NCBI GenBank assembly: GCA_030432905.1
Contig: JAUILU010000002.1
Span: 589,453-653,452 of the forward strand
Direction of reading: 5' to 3'
Origin: Phycisphaerae bacterium
Lineage (GTDB): Bacteria > Planctomycetota > Phycisphaerae > Phycisphaerales > UBA1924
DNA: 64,000 nt
Positions 8,069 to 15,507 of the stretch are shown one piece after another. The notes under the pieces are model-generated. The model searched no databases and had not been told where the DNA came from. It saw nothing but the letters and a program-made list of their open reading frames with translations. A program made the position numbers and the translations under genes. How positions within the stretch are numbered: the first letter of the stretch is position 1; the number at the start of each line of letters is the position of its first letter.

Positions 8069-8940
8069 CCGAGACACCCAAAGCCGTAGTTGTGAAACAG
8101 ACCAAACGCGCGAGCATGCTCTGGCTCTTGCCAGTCGTGGCGCTCGCCGCGGTGCTTGCGGTGCTCTTCGTGCGCGCCGGCGCCGAACGCGGCCCGCGTA
8201 TCACGATCACCTTCACCGATGCAGCGGGCCTGCAGCCCGGCGCGGACCTGATCCACCGGGGGCTGCACGTCGGTGTCGTGCGCACGGTAGAGCTGGATTC
8301 TGATCTGAAATCGGTGGTCGTGGAGGCCGAGCTTGCTCCGCACGCCGCGGGGTTGGCCGCCGAGGGCACGAGCTTCTGGATCGTCAAACCCGAAGTCAGC
8401 CTCGACCGGGTCTCTGGTCTCGAGACGCTTCTCGGTCCGCGATACATCGCCGTCCGCCCGAGCGACACACCGGGCAAACGCTGGCGCGAGTTCGAGGGCC
8501 TCAGCGAATCCATGCGCGGCCCTAACGACCTCAAACTCGAAGGCCTCCAGATCCGGCTCAACGCGCAGTCCGCAGGATCCATCTCCGTTGGCTCGGCGCT
8601 GCTCTACCGCAACATGCACGTCGGTCAGGTTACGGCGCTTCGGCTCGCAGACAACGCCCAGCATGTCGAGATCGATGCAGTGGTCGAGCCGAGGTACGTC
8701 CCGCTCGTCCGTGACAACACGCGCTTCTGGAACGCCAGCGGCGTCGGCGTGGACTTCGGCCTGTTCAGCGGCCTGTCCGTCGCCGCGGGCTCCCTCGACT
8801 CAGTCCTCCGTGGCGCGATCGGCCTGGCTGCCCACAAGAAACCGGGCGAGCCCGTCGAGCCGGGCCACGAGTTCGAGTTAGCGCCAAGCGTGGACAACGA
8901 CTGGCTCGAATGGCAGCCCGAGATCGAACTGGGCCAGTAG
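8065..8940 (+). CDS. PqiB-like MCE-domain protein
   Basis: A 291-residue periplasm-facing MlaD/MCE protein anchored by one N-terminal membrane helix (about residues 18-37). Two MCE domains follow: the first around RITITFTDAAGLQPGADLIHRGLHVGVV, the second around IRLNAQSAGSISVGSALLYRNMHVGQV. The block FWNASGVGVDFGLFSGLSVAAGSLDSVLRGAI is typical of PqiB. E. coli PqiB has three MCE domains and is about 546 residues, so this is a reduced form. Such proteins form hexameric rings or tubes that carry lipids between inner and outer membranes. It overlaps the PqiA-like gene by 4 nt; the DUF1272 gene follows 11 nt later. Confidence 0.87.
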   Translation: MTETPKAVVVKQTKRASMLWLLPVVALAAVLAVLFVRAGAERGPRITITFTDAAGLQPGADLIHRGLHVGVVRTVELDSDLKSVVVEAELAPHAAGLAAEGTSFWIVKPEVSLDRVSGLETLLGPRYIAVRPSDTPGKRWREFEGLSESMRGPNDLKLEGLQIRLNAQSAGSISVGSALLYRNMHVGQVTALRLADNAQHVEIDAVVEPRYVPLVRDNTRFWNASGVGVDFGLFSGLSVAAGSLDSVLRGAIGLAAHKKPGEPVEPGHEFELAPSVDNDWLEWQPEIELGQ

Positions 8941-8951
8941 AGAGAATTCCG

Positions 8952-9146
8952 ATGGCACTTGAGATGAAAACAGCCTGCCAGCGCTGCAGCCAGAGTCTGA
9001 GCCCGCAGTGTGAGACCTACATCTGCACCCACGAATGCACGTTCTGCGCCCAGTGCACGGAATCCATGAGTCACATCTGCCCCAACTGCAGCGGCGAGCT
9101 CGTGCGCAGGCCAAGACCGCCGCGTTCTGCCGACACCGAAACCTAA
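8952..9146 (+). CDS. DUF1272 zinc-binding protein
   Basis: A 64-residue protein matching DUF1272: MKTACQRC near the start, then YICTHECTFC-AQC and HICPNCSGELVRRP. Ten or so cysteines in CxxC spacing plus histidines should bind two zinc ions. The family is widespread and conserved but has no established function. The ATG at 8952 gives the family's usual N-terminus; the upstream in-frame ATG at 8910 lies inside the pqiB-like gene and is unlikely. It sits 11 nt downstream of the PqiB-like gene and is probably in its operon. Confidence 0.85.
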   Translation: MALEMKTACQRCSQSLSPQCETYICTHECTFCAQCTESMSHICPNCSGELVRRPRPPRSADTET

Positions 9147-9150
9147 GCCC

Positions 9151-9156
9151 TACACT
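9151..9156 (+). promoter_or_regulatory. Putative -10 element for leaderless pfkB-family mRNA
   Basis: TACACT ends 6 nt before the ATG at 9163; no Shine-Dalgarno is present. It implies transcription can start at the first base of the kinase gene. Confidence 0.4.
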
Positions 9157-9162
9157 CCGGGC

Positions 9163-10098
9163 ATGAGCTTAATTGTCACCGGAACTGTCGGAATCGATAC
9201 CGTGGAAACCCCCTCGGGCGAGACCCGTGCGGACATCCTCGGCGGGTCGTGCGCGTACTTCTCAGCCGCCGCCCAGCACCACGGGAAGGTCAACATGGTC
9301 GCCGCCGTCGGTGACGATTTCCCGAAGCAATACCTGGACACGATCGACGAACTCTCCAACATCGATCGTCGCGGTCTTGAGATACGAAGCGGGTCCAAGA
9401 CGTTCCGCTGGGGCGGCAAGTACCACGACAACATGGACCACCGCGACACCACGTTCACAGATCTGAACATTCTCGAAGAATCGCCACCGAGCGTTCCGGC
9501 GGAATACAAAGACGCGGAGTACGTCTTCCTCGCCAACGGTCACCCCGCCGTCCAGCTCGGCCTGCTCGACCAGCTTCCAAGCCGCAAGCTCGCCGTCGCA
9601 GACACGATGGATCTCTGGATCAACATCGCACTCGACGACCTCAAGATCCTCATCAGCAAAGTCGACGGCCTCGTCCTCAACTTCGACGAAGCCCAGCTGC
9701 TGACCGGTCACCAGAACACCGTCACCGCCGCCAAGCACATCCTCGACATGGGTCCGAGCTTCGTCGTCGTCAAGAAAGGCGAGCACGGCTGCCTCTTCGT
9801 CATGCGCGACAACGACGGCATCGGCATCGGCGCACTGCCCGCGTACCCCGCCGAGACAGTCGTCGATCCGACCGGCGCGGGCGACAGCTTCGCGGGCGGC
9901 ATGATGGGCTACCTCGCGCACGACCAGGGCGGCAAGCCAGAGTTCACGCTCGACCGGCTCAAGGTGGCGCTCGCGCACGGCACCGTCATGGCGAGCTTCA
10001 CCATCGAGACCTTCTCGCTCGAACGCCTCGCAAGCATCAGCACCGCGGACCTCGCCGAGCGGTTCGACGAGTTCGCCAAGATGCTCCGGGTCCACTAA
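9163..10098 (+). CDS. PfkB-family sugar or nucleoside kinase
   Basis: A 311-residue ribokinase/PfkB kinase. The N-terminal glycine motif is DILGGSCAYFSAAAQHHG and the C-terminal PfkB signature is VDPTGAGDSFAGGMMGYLA, whose aspartate is the catalytic base and whose GAGD forms the anion hole. A VVKKGEHGCLF strand precedes it, as in the family. The substrate is unknown: the lid segment (TFRWGGKYHDNMDHRDTTFTDLNIL) resembles the adenosine-kinase-like or uncharacterised bacterial PfkB branch more than fructokinases. The next gene, a methyltransferase, starts 9 nt after the stop and is probably co-transcribed. Confidence 0.88.
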   Translation: MSLIVTGTVGIDTVETPSGETRADILGGSCAYFSAAAQHHGKVNMVAAVGDDFPKQYLDTIDELSNIDRRGLEIRSGSKTFRWGGKYHDNMDHRDTTFTDLNILEESPPSVPAEYKDAEYVFLANGHPAVQLGLLDQLPSRKLAVADTMDLWINIALDDLKILISKVDGLVLNFDEAQLLTGHQNTVTAAKHILDMGPSFVVVKKGEHGCLFVMRDNDGIGIGALPAYPAETVVDPTGAGDSFAGGMMGYLAHDQGGKPEFTLDRLKVALAHGTVMASFTIETFSLERLASISTADLAERFDEFAKMLRVH

Positions 10099-10107
10099 AG
10101 AACGCGC

Positions 10108-10791
10108 ATGGCTGGCGACTATCTGAAACCGTATCAGCAAGCCGTCGAATCCGGCGGCACCGGCTTCGAGTCGCTGCTCTGGCGCAACAAAGAGTTCCAG
10201 CTCAAACGATTCCAGGTCCTCTGCGAGGTCGCATCGGCTGGGCTCGCGAAGCCTGACATCCCAGCGAGCCTCGACAAAATCTCGGGCCGGGTCATCGCCG
10301 ACATGGGCTGCGGCAGGGCCGACCTCTGCCAGTGGCTCGGTGAACACAACGTCGAGTACGGCAAATACGTCGGTGTCGAGGGCGTGCCCGATCTCGCCGA
10401 GGTGTGCAGACAACGCATCGCCAACGAGAACTTTCAGATGGCCGAGGTCGTTGAGAGCGACTTCGCCGCCGATCTCAAGATCTTCGAGTCACTCGTCAAG
10501 AATCACGGCGTCGAGCTGTTCCTCTTCAGCGGCTCGCTCAACACCTTCAAGCAAGACCACGCGATCGAAGTCGTGTCCGCCGCGTTCAAGGCACTTGCGG
10601 GCACGAGCGGGGGCGTGGTGTTCAACTTCCTGAGCGACCTCGTCCGCGATCCGCCCTCGCACGACACAGGCCCCGCACAGCGCTTCGACACGCTCGGCGT
10701 GTTCGCGCAGCTCTCGAAGCTGTCGGGCAAGGCCTCGCTCCGCCACGACTACCTCTCGGGCCATGACGCGACGATCGGTCTGTTTGTCTGA
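10108..10791 (+). CDS. Class I SAM-dependent methyltransferase
   Basis: A 227-residue methyltransferase-fold protein. Motif I is VIADMGCGRADLCQWL at about residues 62-77, followed by an acidic strand YVGVEGVPDLAEVCRQR and a later LFLFSGSLNTF stretch at the motif IV position. The segment GVVFNFLSDLVRDPPSHD resembles small SAM-dependent enzymes of unknown substrate. It starts 9 nt after the PfkB-family gene and ends 7 nt before the convergent protease gene, leaving no room for a separate terminator. Confidence 0.75.
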   Translation: MAGDYLKPYQQAVESGGTGFESLLWRNKEFQLKRFQVLCEVASAGLAKPDIPASLDKISGRVIADMGCGRADLCQWLGEHNVEYGKYVGVEGVPDLAEVCRQRIANENFQMAEVVESDFAADLKIFESLVKNHGVELFLFSGSLNTFKQDHAIEVVSAAFKALAGTSGGVVFNFLSDLVRDPPSHDTGPAQRFDTLGVFAQLSKLSGKASLRHDYLSGHDATIGLFV

Positions 10792-10798
10792 TTCAGCC

Positions 10799-12280
10799 TT
10801 AGCCGCCGGTCAGGATATCGATGACATCGTCCGAGGCCTGGCTGCGGATGCCCGCGTCGTCGAGCACATCCTCGGTCGCGTCCTCGAGCTGCTGGCGGTC
10901 GAACACGAGTGTCTCGTTGGTCGTGCCGGCGAACTTGAACTCGATGTACTCGCCCTCGGCGTCGCGCAGCAGTTCAGCAAGATGCGCCAGGTTCTTGACC
11001 TTCTCGCCGTTGACACGATCGAGTACGGGCAGGATGCCCAGCGCGTATCCCTTGGTTACCCGGTGCGGGAAGAAGGGCGAGGGCAGCACGATCAGTTGCT
11101 CACCCTCGAACTCAACCTCGTCGCCGAGGCGCGTGATGATCGGGTTCCCGTTCGCCGAGAGCACACCCGCCGCCCGGCTCGCGGCCGCCGTGACGTCTGC
11201 GTAGACAGGCATGAACACCATCGGCCCGTGGATGAGGAAGCTCGGGTAGTCGCCGTCGAGCGGCTTTTGCAACGAGTTCAGCGTGGGGGAAACCGGGAGA
11301 TCGATTACGGTCTCTTCGCCCTCGCGGATGATCGTCAAAGGCACCGTGCCCTCTTGGCCCAGCTTCGCGACGTAGTACCCGAAGTGAAGCCGGAACCCGC
11401 CGTCAACCGAGACCATGCCCCGGTTGTCGATGTCGTGCTCGCCGATCGCCGCGATCACGTCCCATTCCTGCAGGAGCGAATCGTCGTCGGCTGACGTCAC
11501 GATCAGTCCGGTGTCGCTGCTCTCAAGCCCGAGCCGCTCGCGGAGCGCCGGGTTTTCAGCGGTCTGCAGATGCGAGAACATCCGCGGGTTGCCTTCGTAG
11601 CTGCCGTCCTTGATGTCTTCGAGGAACATGTTGATCTCGTCGGTGGGGATGACGTACCCGATGTTCTCCGCCGAGGGGATGCCGCTGAACACGACACCGA
11701 CGACCTTGTTGTCCACAAAGACCGGCCCGCCCGAGTTGCCCGGGTTGAGCGCGGTGTCCACCTGCAAACGCTGGCCGAGCGTGTCGTAGTTGTAGTCGGT
11801 GAACTCGAGCCTGCTGACGATGCCCTCGGTGACCGAGAGCGCATCGCCGCCCATCGGGTAGCCGATCGCGTGGACCGTCGAGCCGATGCGTGGCATCTCC
11901 TCGGTGAACTGCGCCGGCGGGTGTGTGTCGAAGAAGCTCTCGTCCTCAAGCTTCACGAGCGCCAGGTCGATCCCCCGCGCGATCGCCACGACCTCGCCCT
12001 CGTACTTGTCCGAGCTCTGGTGGGGCTGGACGAGGATGCGCCGGCCGTAGTTGACCACGTGGGCGTTGGTCAGGATCAGGTTGCCATCGATGATGACGCC
12101 CGAGCCGGTCGATTCGGATGGCTGCTGGCGGGTCCAGGGCTGGAAGAGGTTGGGCATCCGGGCGGTGGTGAAGATCTTGACCACGCTGTTGCGGATGGCC
12201 TCGTCCTCAGGCTGGGCCGCCGCGGGTTGGATGAACAGCAGGCCCAGTACCAGAGCAACCAGTGAAACGCGTCCGTGCAT
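10799..12280 (-). CDS. Deg-type serine protease with PDZ domains
   Basis: A 493-residue secreted trypsin-like protease of the DegP/HtrA clan. A signal peptide (LVALVLGLLFIQPAAAQ, cut near residue 23) leads into a protease domain with the catalytic triad visible as His74 in TNAHVV, Asp105 in GIDLALVK and Ser183 in LNPGNSGGP. Two PDZ-like regions follow, one around residues 220-320 and one towards the C-terminus. The arrangement resembles plant-type Deg proteases with a degenerate second PDZ more than E. coli DegP. Its role is probably protein quality control in the periplasm. The start at 12280 has an AAAGGA Shine-Dalgarno; an upstream in-frame start at 12391 would lose the signal peptide position. 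Confidence 0.9.
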   Translation of the reverse strand: MHGRVSLVALVLGLLFIQPAAAQPEDEAIRNSVVKIFTTARMPNLFQPWTRQQPSESTGSGVIIDGNLILTNAHVVNYGRRILVQPHQSSDKYEGEVVAIARGIDLALVKLEDESFFDTHPPAQFTEEMPRIGSTVHAIGYPMGGDALSVTEGIVSRLEFTDYNYDTLGQRLQVDTALNPGNSGGPVFVDNKVVGVVFSGIPSAENIGYVIPTDEINMFLEDIKDGSYEGNPRMFSHLQTAENPALRERLGLESSDTGLIVTSADDDSLLQEWDVIAAIGEHDIDNRGMVSVDGGFRLHFGYYVAKLGQEGTVPLTIIREGEETVIDLPVSPTLNSLQKPLDGDYPSFLIHGPMVFMPVYADVTAAASRAAGVLSANGNPIITRLGDEVEFEGEQLIVLPSPFFPHRVTKGYALGILPVLDRVNGEKVKNLAHLAELLRDAEGEYIEFKFAGTTNETLVFDRQQLEDATEDVLDDAGIRSQASDDVIDILTGG

Positions 12281-12369
12281 CGGTAGAGTCCTTTCGGGGG
12301 AGTTCGTGTCCGTCTGCCTCAGGGGATGGTACCGCCTCAGATTCCCCGCGCGGCAGGGCCTTGCCGAGC

Positions 12370-12375
12370 TATCAT
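12370..12375 (+). promoter_or_regulatory. Putative -10 element for leaderless amidotransferase mRNA
   Basis: TATCAT ends 6 nt before the ATG at 12382, in the 101-bp divergent gap with the Deg protease gene. No Shine-Dalgarno. Confidence 0.45.
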
Positions 12376-12381
12376 CTCCGC

Positions 12382-13116
12382 ATGGCAACAATCCTCGTTC
12401 TCCAGCACAGCAAAGTCGGAGTCGGACGCCTTGGCGCCACGCTCCGTGACCACGGCTTCACCCTCGACATCCGCAAGGTCGCCATCCCCGTCGAAAGCGG
12501 GGGAGACCCGATGCCCGAGAGCCTTCACGGCTACCAAGGTGTGCTCGCACTCGGCGGGCCCGCTTCGCCCGACCAGAACGACGACTGGATCCTCAAGGAG
12601 ATCGAACTCCTCAAGGAAGCCCACGCCAAGGACATGCCATTGATCGGCATCTGCCTCGGGCACCAGCTCATCGCGCGCGCCCTCGGCGGCGAGGTCGGCA
12701 GGATGAACAAACCCGAGTGGGGCTTTGAAACCATCAACCTCACCAACCAGGGCCAGATCGATTCCACGCTCGGCGGCATCCCGTGGTCGGCGCCGCAATT
12801 CCAATCGCACGCCTACGAGGTCACCACACCGCCGCCCGGCGCAACCGTGCTCGCCAAGAACGACGCCTGCGGCGTGCAGTGCTTCCGCGCAGGACAACGC
12901 ACGTTCGGCTTCCAGTTCCACTTCGAGGTCGATGGGCCGATGCTCGAGTACTACGAATCGGTCGATCAGGAACTGATGGCCGAGGCCGGCGTGACGAGCT
13001 CAAACTTCAGAGCGCAGGCCGTCGAGCACTACGACATGTTCGCCCGCGTCGCCGAGCGCCTCTGCGTCAACCTCGTCACCTACGCCTTCCCATTCAAAAC
13101 GCTGACCCACGCGTAA
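12382..13116 (+). CDS. Class I glutamine amidotransferase (GMP-synthase-like, free-standing)
   Basis: A 244-residue class I glutamine amidotransferase. The nucleophile elbow GICLGHQ places Cys91, and the C-terminal FGFQFHFEVD gives His180 and Glu182, completing the Cys-His-Glu triad. The oxyanion loop is LALGGPASPDQND. The domain stands alone without a synthetase partner, as in the YfeJ/GuaA1-like family often annotated as type 1 glutamine amidotransferase; it may be a gamma-glutamyl hydrolase. The start at 12382 matches the family (MATILVLQHS...). The glycosylase gene begins 5 nt after the stop and is likely co-transcribed. Confidence 0.87.
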   Translation: MATILVLQHSKVGVGRLGATLRDHGFTLDIRKVAIPVESGGDPMPESLHGYQGVLALGGPASPDQNDDWILKEIELLKEAHAKDMPLIGICLGHQLIARALGGEVGRMNKPEWGFETINLTNQGQIDSTLGGIPWSAPQFQSHAYEVTTPPPGATVLAKNDACGVQCFRAGQRTFGFQFHFEVDGPMLEYYESVDQELMAEAGVTSSNFRAQAVEHYDMFARVAERLCVNLVTYAFPFKTLTHA

Positions 13117-13121
13117 CGCCG

Positions 13122-14054
13122 ATGGGTTCGAGGCTGACGATCACGACACCGAGCGACTACGACCTGACGCGCGATGTCTGTTCCTACGGCTACTTCGTGC
13201 TCGCACCCAATCTCTGGGACACCAAGAAAAACACGCTAACCAGACAGCTCAACCTCGAAACCGGCCCGGCGACGGTTGTGCTCTCGCAATCGCTGCGCGG
13301 CAAACTCTCAGCTGTGTTCGACCGGAAACTCGAGCGCACAGAGCAGACACAGGCCCGAGCCCAGATATCCCGGATGCTCCGCCTCAACGAGGACGCCTCG
13401 CATTCCAAGGCCTTCCACAAAGCCGACCCGCGCTGGAAGAAATCGGGCAGGGCGAGGCTCTTCCGCTCGCCGACGCTATTCGAGGATGTAATCAAAACCG
13501 TCACGAGCTGCAACGTCGCCTGGCCCAGCACCGTCAACATGAACAAGCAGATGTGCAAGCACCTCGGCAAGGGCGGCTGCTTTCCGACCGAGGCCAGAGT
13601 CTCACGCACACGCGTCGGCACGCTCCGTGGCCGATGCAGAGTCGGCTACCGCGACCAGCGCATCCTCGACCTCGCCAAGCTCTTTCACAAGGGCGAGATC
13701 GACGAAGCATGGCTCGAAAGTCCGAGCACCGACGACACTGACGTTTTCGACTTTCTCAAGACCCTGCCCGGCATCGGTCCCTACGCCGCGGGCAACATCA
13801 TGATGCTGCTCGGCAGGTACTCAAGACTCGCCATCGACACCGAGACCATCCGCCACGGCAAAGCCGCCCTCGGCATGACCGGCACCGACAGACAGATCAC
13901 AAAGAAACTCGAAGCCCACTACGAGCCCTTTGGAGAGTTCAAGTTCAAGAGCTACTGGTTCGAGCTTTGGACCTTCTACGAAACAAAGCAGGGCCCGAGC
14001 GAAACCTGGGATCGCGAAGAAACCGCCACCGCCTTCACAGCGGCGAACTTCTAA
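13122..14054 (+). CDS. HhH-GPD DNA glycosylase (AlkA/OGG-like)
   Basis: A 310-residue base-excision repair glycosylase. The helix-hairpin-helix is FLKTLPGIGPYAAGNIMMLL (211-230), followed by the catalytic aspartate Asp239 in LAIDTETIRHG. At the position of the OGG1 lysine this protein has no lysine (GPYAAG), so it is expected to be monofunctional, without beta-lyase activity. The N-terminal 110 residues form an AlkA/OGG-like domain (YFVLAPNLWD, TVVLSQS). Its lesion is unknown; alkylated purines or 8-oxoguanine are likely. It follows the amidotransferase by 5 nt. The start at 13122 was chosen because longer frames overlap that gene. Confidence 0.82.
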   Translation: MGSRLTITTPSDYDLTRDVCSYGYFVLAPNLWDTKKNTLTRQLNLETGPATVVLSQSLRGKLSAVFDRKLERTEQTQARAQISRMLRLNEDASHSKAFHKADPRWKKSGRARLFRSPTLFEDVIKTVTSCNVAWPSTVNMNKQMCKHLGKGGCFPTEARVSRTRVGTLRGRCRVGYRDQRILDLAKLFHKGEIDEAWLESPSTDDTDVFDFLKTLPGIGPYAAGNIMMLLGRYSRLAIDTETIRHGKAALGMTGTDRQITKKLEAHYEPFGEFKFKSYWFELWTFYETKQGPSETWDREETATAFTAANF

Positions 14055-14067
14055 ACTGCAAATCGAT

Positions 14068-14421
14068 TCAGGCGTGGAGCGTCTCGGGGTAGATCGAGCG
14101 GTTGGTGTGCTCATCGATCCGGCGCATGCCCTCCGGGCCGGGTCCTTTCTCGATCGCCGCCATACACAGCTCGCCGCAAGCTGTGCAGCGCGTCGCGGTG
14201 CGTTTGCTCTTGCTGGCGGCTCCGAACCGGATGATGCCCGCCTCGGTCGCCGGTCGCCAGCTCTCGCACTTCGTGCAACGGATGATCCAGCCGGTCGCTG
14301 TGTCACCCCCCGCGGCGCTGATCTCGCGGGCCCTGCCGGCCGCCTTCTCGACCGCGATGACGATCACCGTCATAAAAACAACGGCACCGAGCGAGATGAG
14401 CACAATGGTTCCCGTGTCCAC
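14068..14421 (-). CDS. Small membrane protein with zinc-ribbon tail
   Basis: A 117-residue protein starting with GTG at 14421, chosen because AGGAG lies 7 nt upstream. It opens with one hydrophobic segment (IVLISLGAVVFMTVIVIAV, about 5-23) and then a cytosolic part with two cysteine pairs, CTKCESW and RCTACGELC, that probably bind zinc. I do not recognise the family. It is convergent with the glycosylase gene (13-bp gap) and divergent from the sulfotransferase gene. Coding is supported by the Shine-Dalgarno and domain logic, not by homology I can name. Confidence 0.6.
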   Translation of the reverse strand: MDTGTIVLISLGAVVFMTVIVIAVEKAAGRAREISAAGGDTATGWIIRCTKCESWRPATEAGIIRFGAASKSKRTATRCTACGELCMAAIEKGPGPEGMRRIDEHTNRSIYPETLHA

Positions 14422-14550
14422 GGCAGAGCTCCTGCGAACGCACTCTGAGCGTCCAGCCATTTATTGGTAACCCAAGCTTCCCGCTTTCACAACCACGAAC
14501 CGAGGCCAACTCCAAATATCGGGGCCCGATCTGGCCGATGACGTCCCAGA

Positions 14551-15507
14551 ATGAACGCCGACCCACCCTCATCCCGCGACCGCGCCAAGCTGCTCATCCA
14601 CGTGGGCCTGCACAAGACGGGCACCACCTGGCTTCAGGACCGCGTCTTCGTCAACAACAAGCTCGGCTTCGAATCCCCCTGGGGCCCGATGGCCTCCCCG
14701 GCTGTCGCCGAGTTCATGCTCGTCGATCCGCTCGCGTTCAACGCGCAGGAAACACTCGACCGCCTCGGCCCCGACATCGACGCCGCCCGCGCCAAGGGCT
14801 ACATCCCAGTCCTCTCGCACGAGGGTCTCTCGTCCCGCCCCGTCCGCGGCACGTACTACGCGCCGACCGTCGCCAAGCGACTCAAAGATGTCTTCCCCGA
14901 TGCCCGCGTCGTCATCGGCATCCGCGAGCAAAGAGGCATGATCCTCTCGCTCTACCGCCAGTTCGTCCGCAACGGGGGCGTGTACTCGCTCAAGCAGTTC
15001 ATCGGGACCGGCAACGAACAGCCCGGCTGGTCGCCGCTGTGCCGGCTCGACTTCTTCCACTACGACCGCTTCCTGCGACTCTACCAAGACCTGTTCGGCG
15101 CGGACAACGTCCTCGTCCAGCCGCTCGAGTTGCTGCGTGATGACGAGCCGGTGTACCTCAAACGCCTGCTCGATTTCGCGGGAAGCTCGGGCGACCCCAA
15201 AGACCTCGGCCAAGCCGGCGCCTCGAACGTCGGCTGGGGCGGGCAGACGCTCGAACTCTTCCGCTTCTTCAGCAGATTCGCCGTCCGCAACCCGCTCGGC
15301 CCAAAGCAGCCCTGGAGCGTCCGCAACGCGCAGCGCGTCTGCTACAAAGTCGACGGCATCATCCCGAAGTCACGCCACAAGAAGATCGAAGCGCGCTGGA
15401 AGTCCTACATCGCCGACCGCTGCACGGGCAGATTTGAAGAAAGCAACAAGGCTCTCGCTGACCTGACCGGCCTCGATCTCGGTTCGATGGGTTACCCGGT
15501 CGGCTGA
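14551..15507 (+). CDS. Sulfotransferase family protein
   Basis: A 318-residue PAPS-dependent sulfotransferase-like protein. The N-terminal [20 protein letters not shown] (11-30) is the 5'-phosphosulfate loop with the family lysine and TGTT. Later segments [24 protein letters not shown] and [31 protein letters not shown] correspond to the 3'-phosphate-binding region. The acceptor (glycan, lipid or tyrosine) is unknown; planctomycetes have many such genes linked to sulfated polysaccharides. The last 16 nt overlap the 3' end of the convergent carB gene. Confidence 0.83.
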   Translation: MNADPPSSRDRAKLLIHVGLHKTGTTWLQDRVFVNNKLGFESPWGPMASPAVAEFMLVDPLAFNAQETLDRLGPDIDAARAKGYIPVLSHEGLSSRPVRGTYYAPTVAKRLKDVFPDARVVIGIREQRGMILSLYRQFVRNGGVYSLKQFIGTGNEQPGWSPLCRLDFFHYDRFLRLYQDLFGADNVLVQPLELLRDDEPVYLKRLLDFAGSSGDPKDLGQAGASNVGWGGQTLELFRFFSRFAVRNPLGPKQPWSVRNAQRVCYKVDGIIPKSRHKKIEARWKSYIADRCTGRFEESNKALADLTGLDLGSMGYPVG

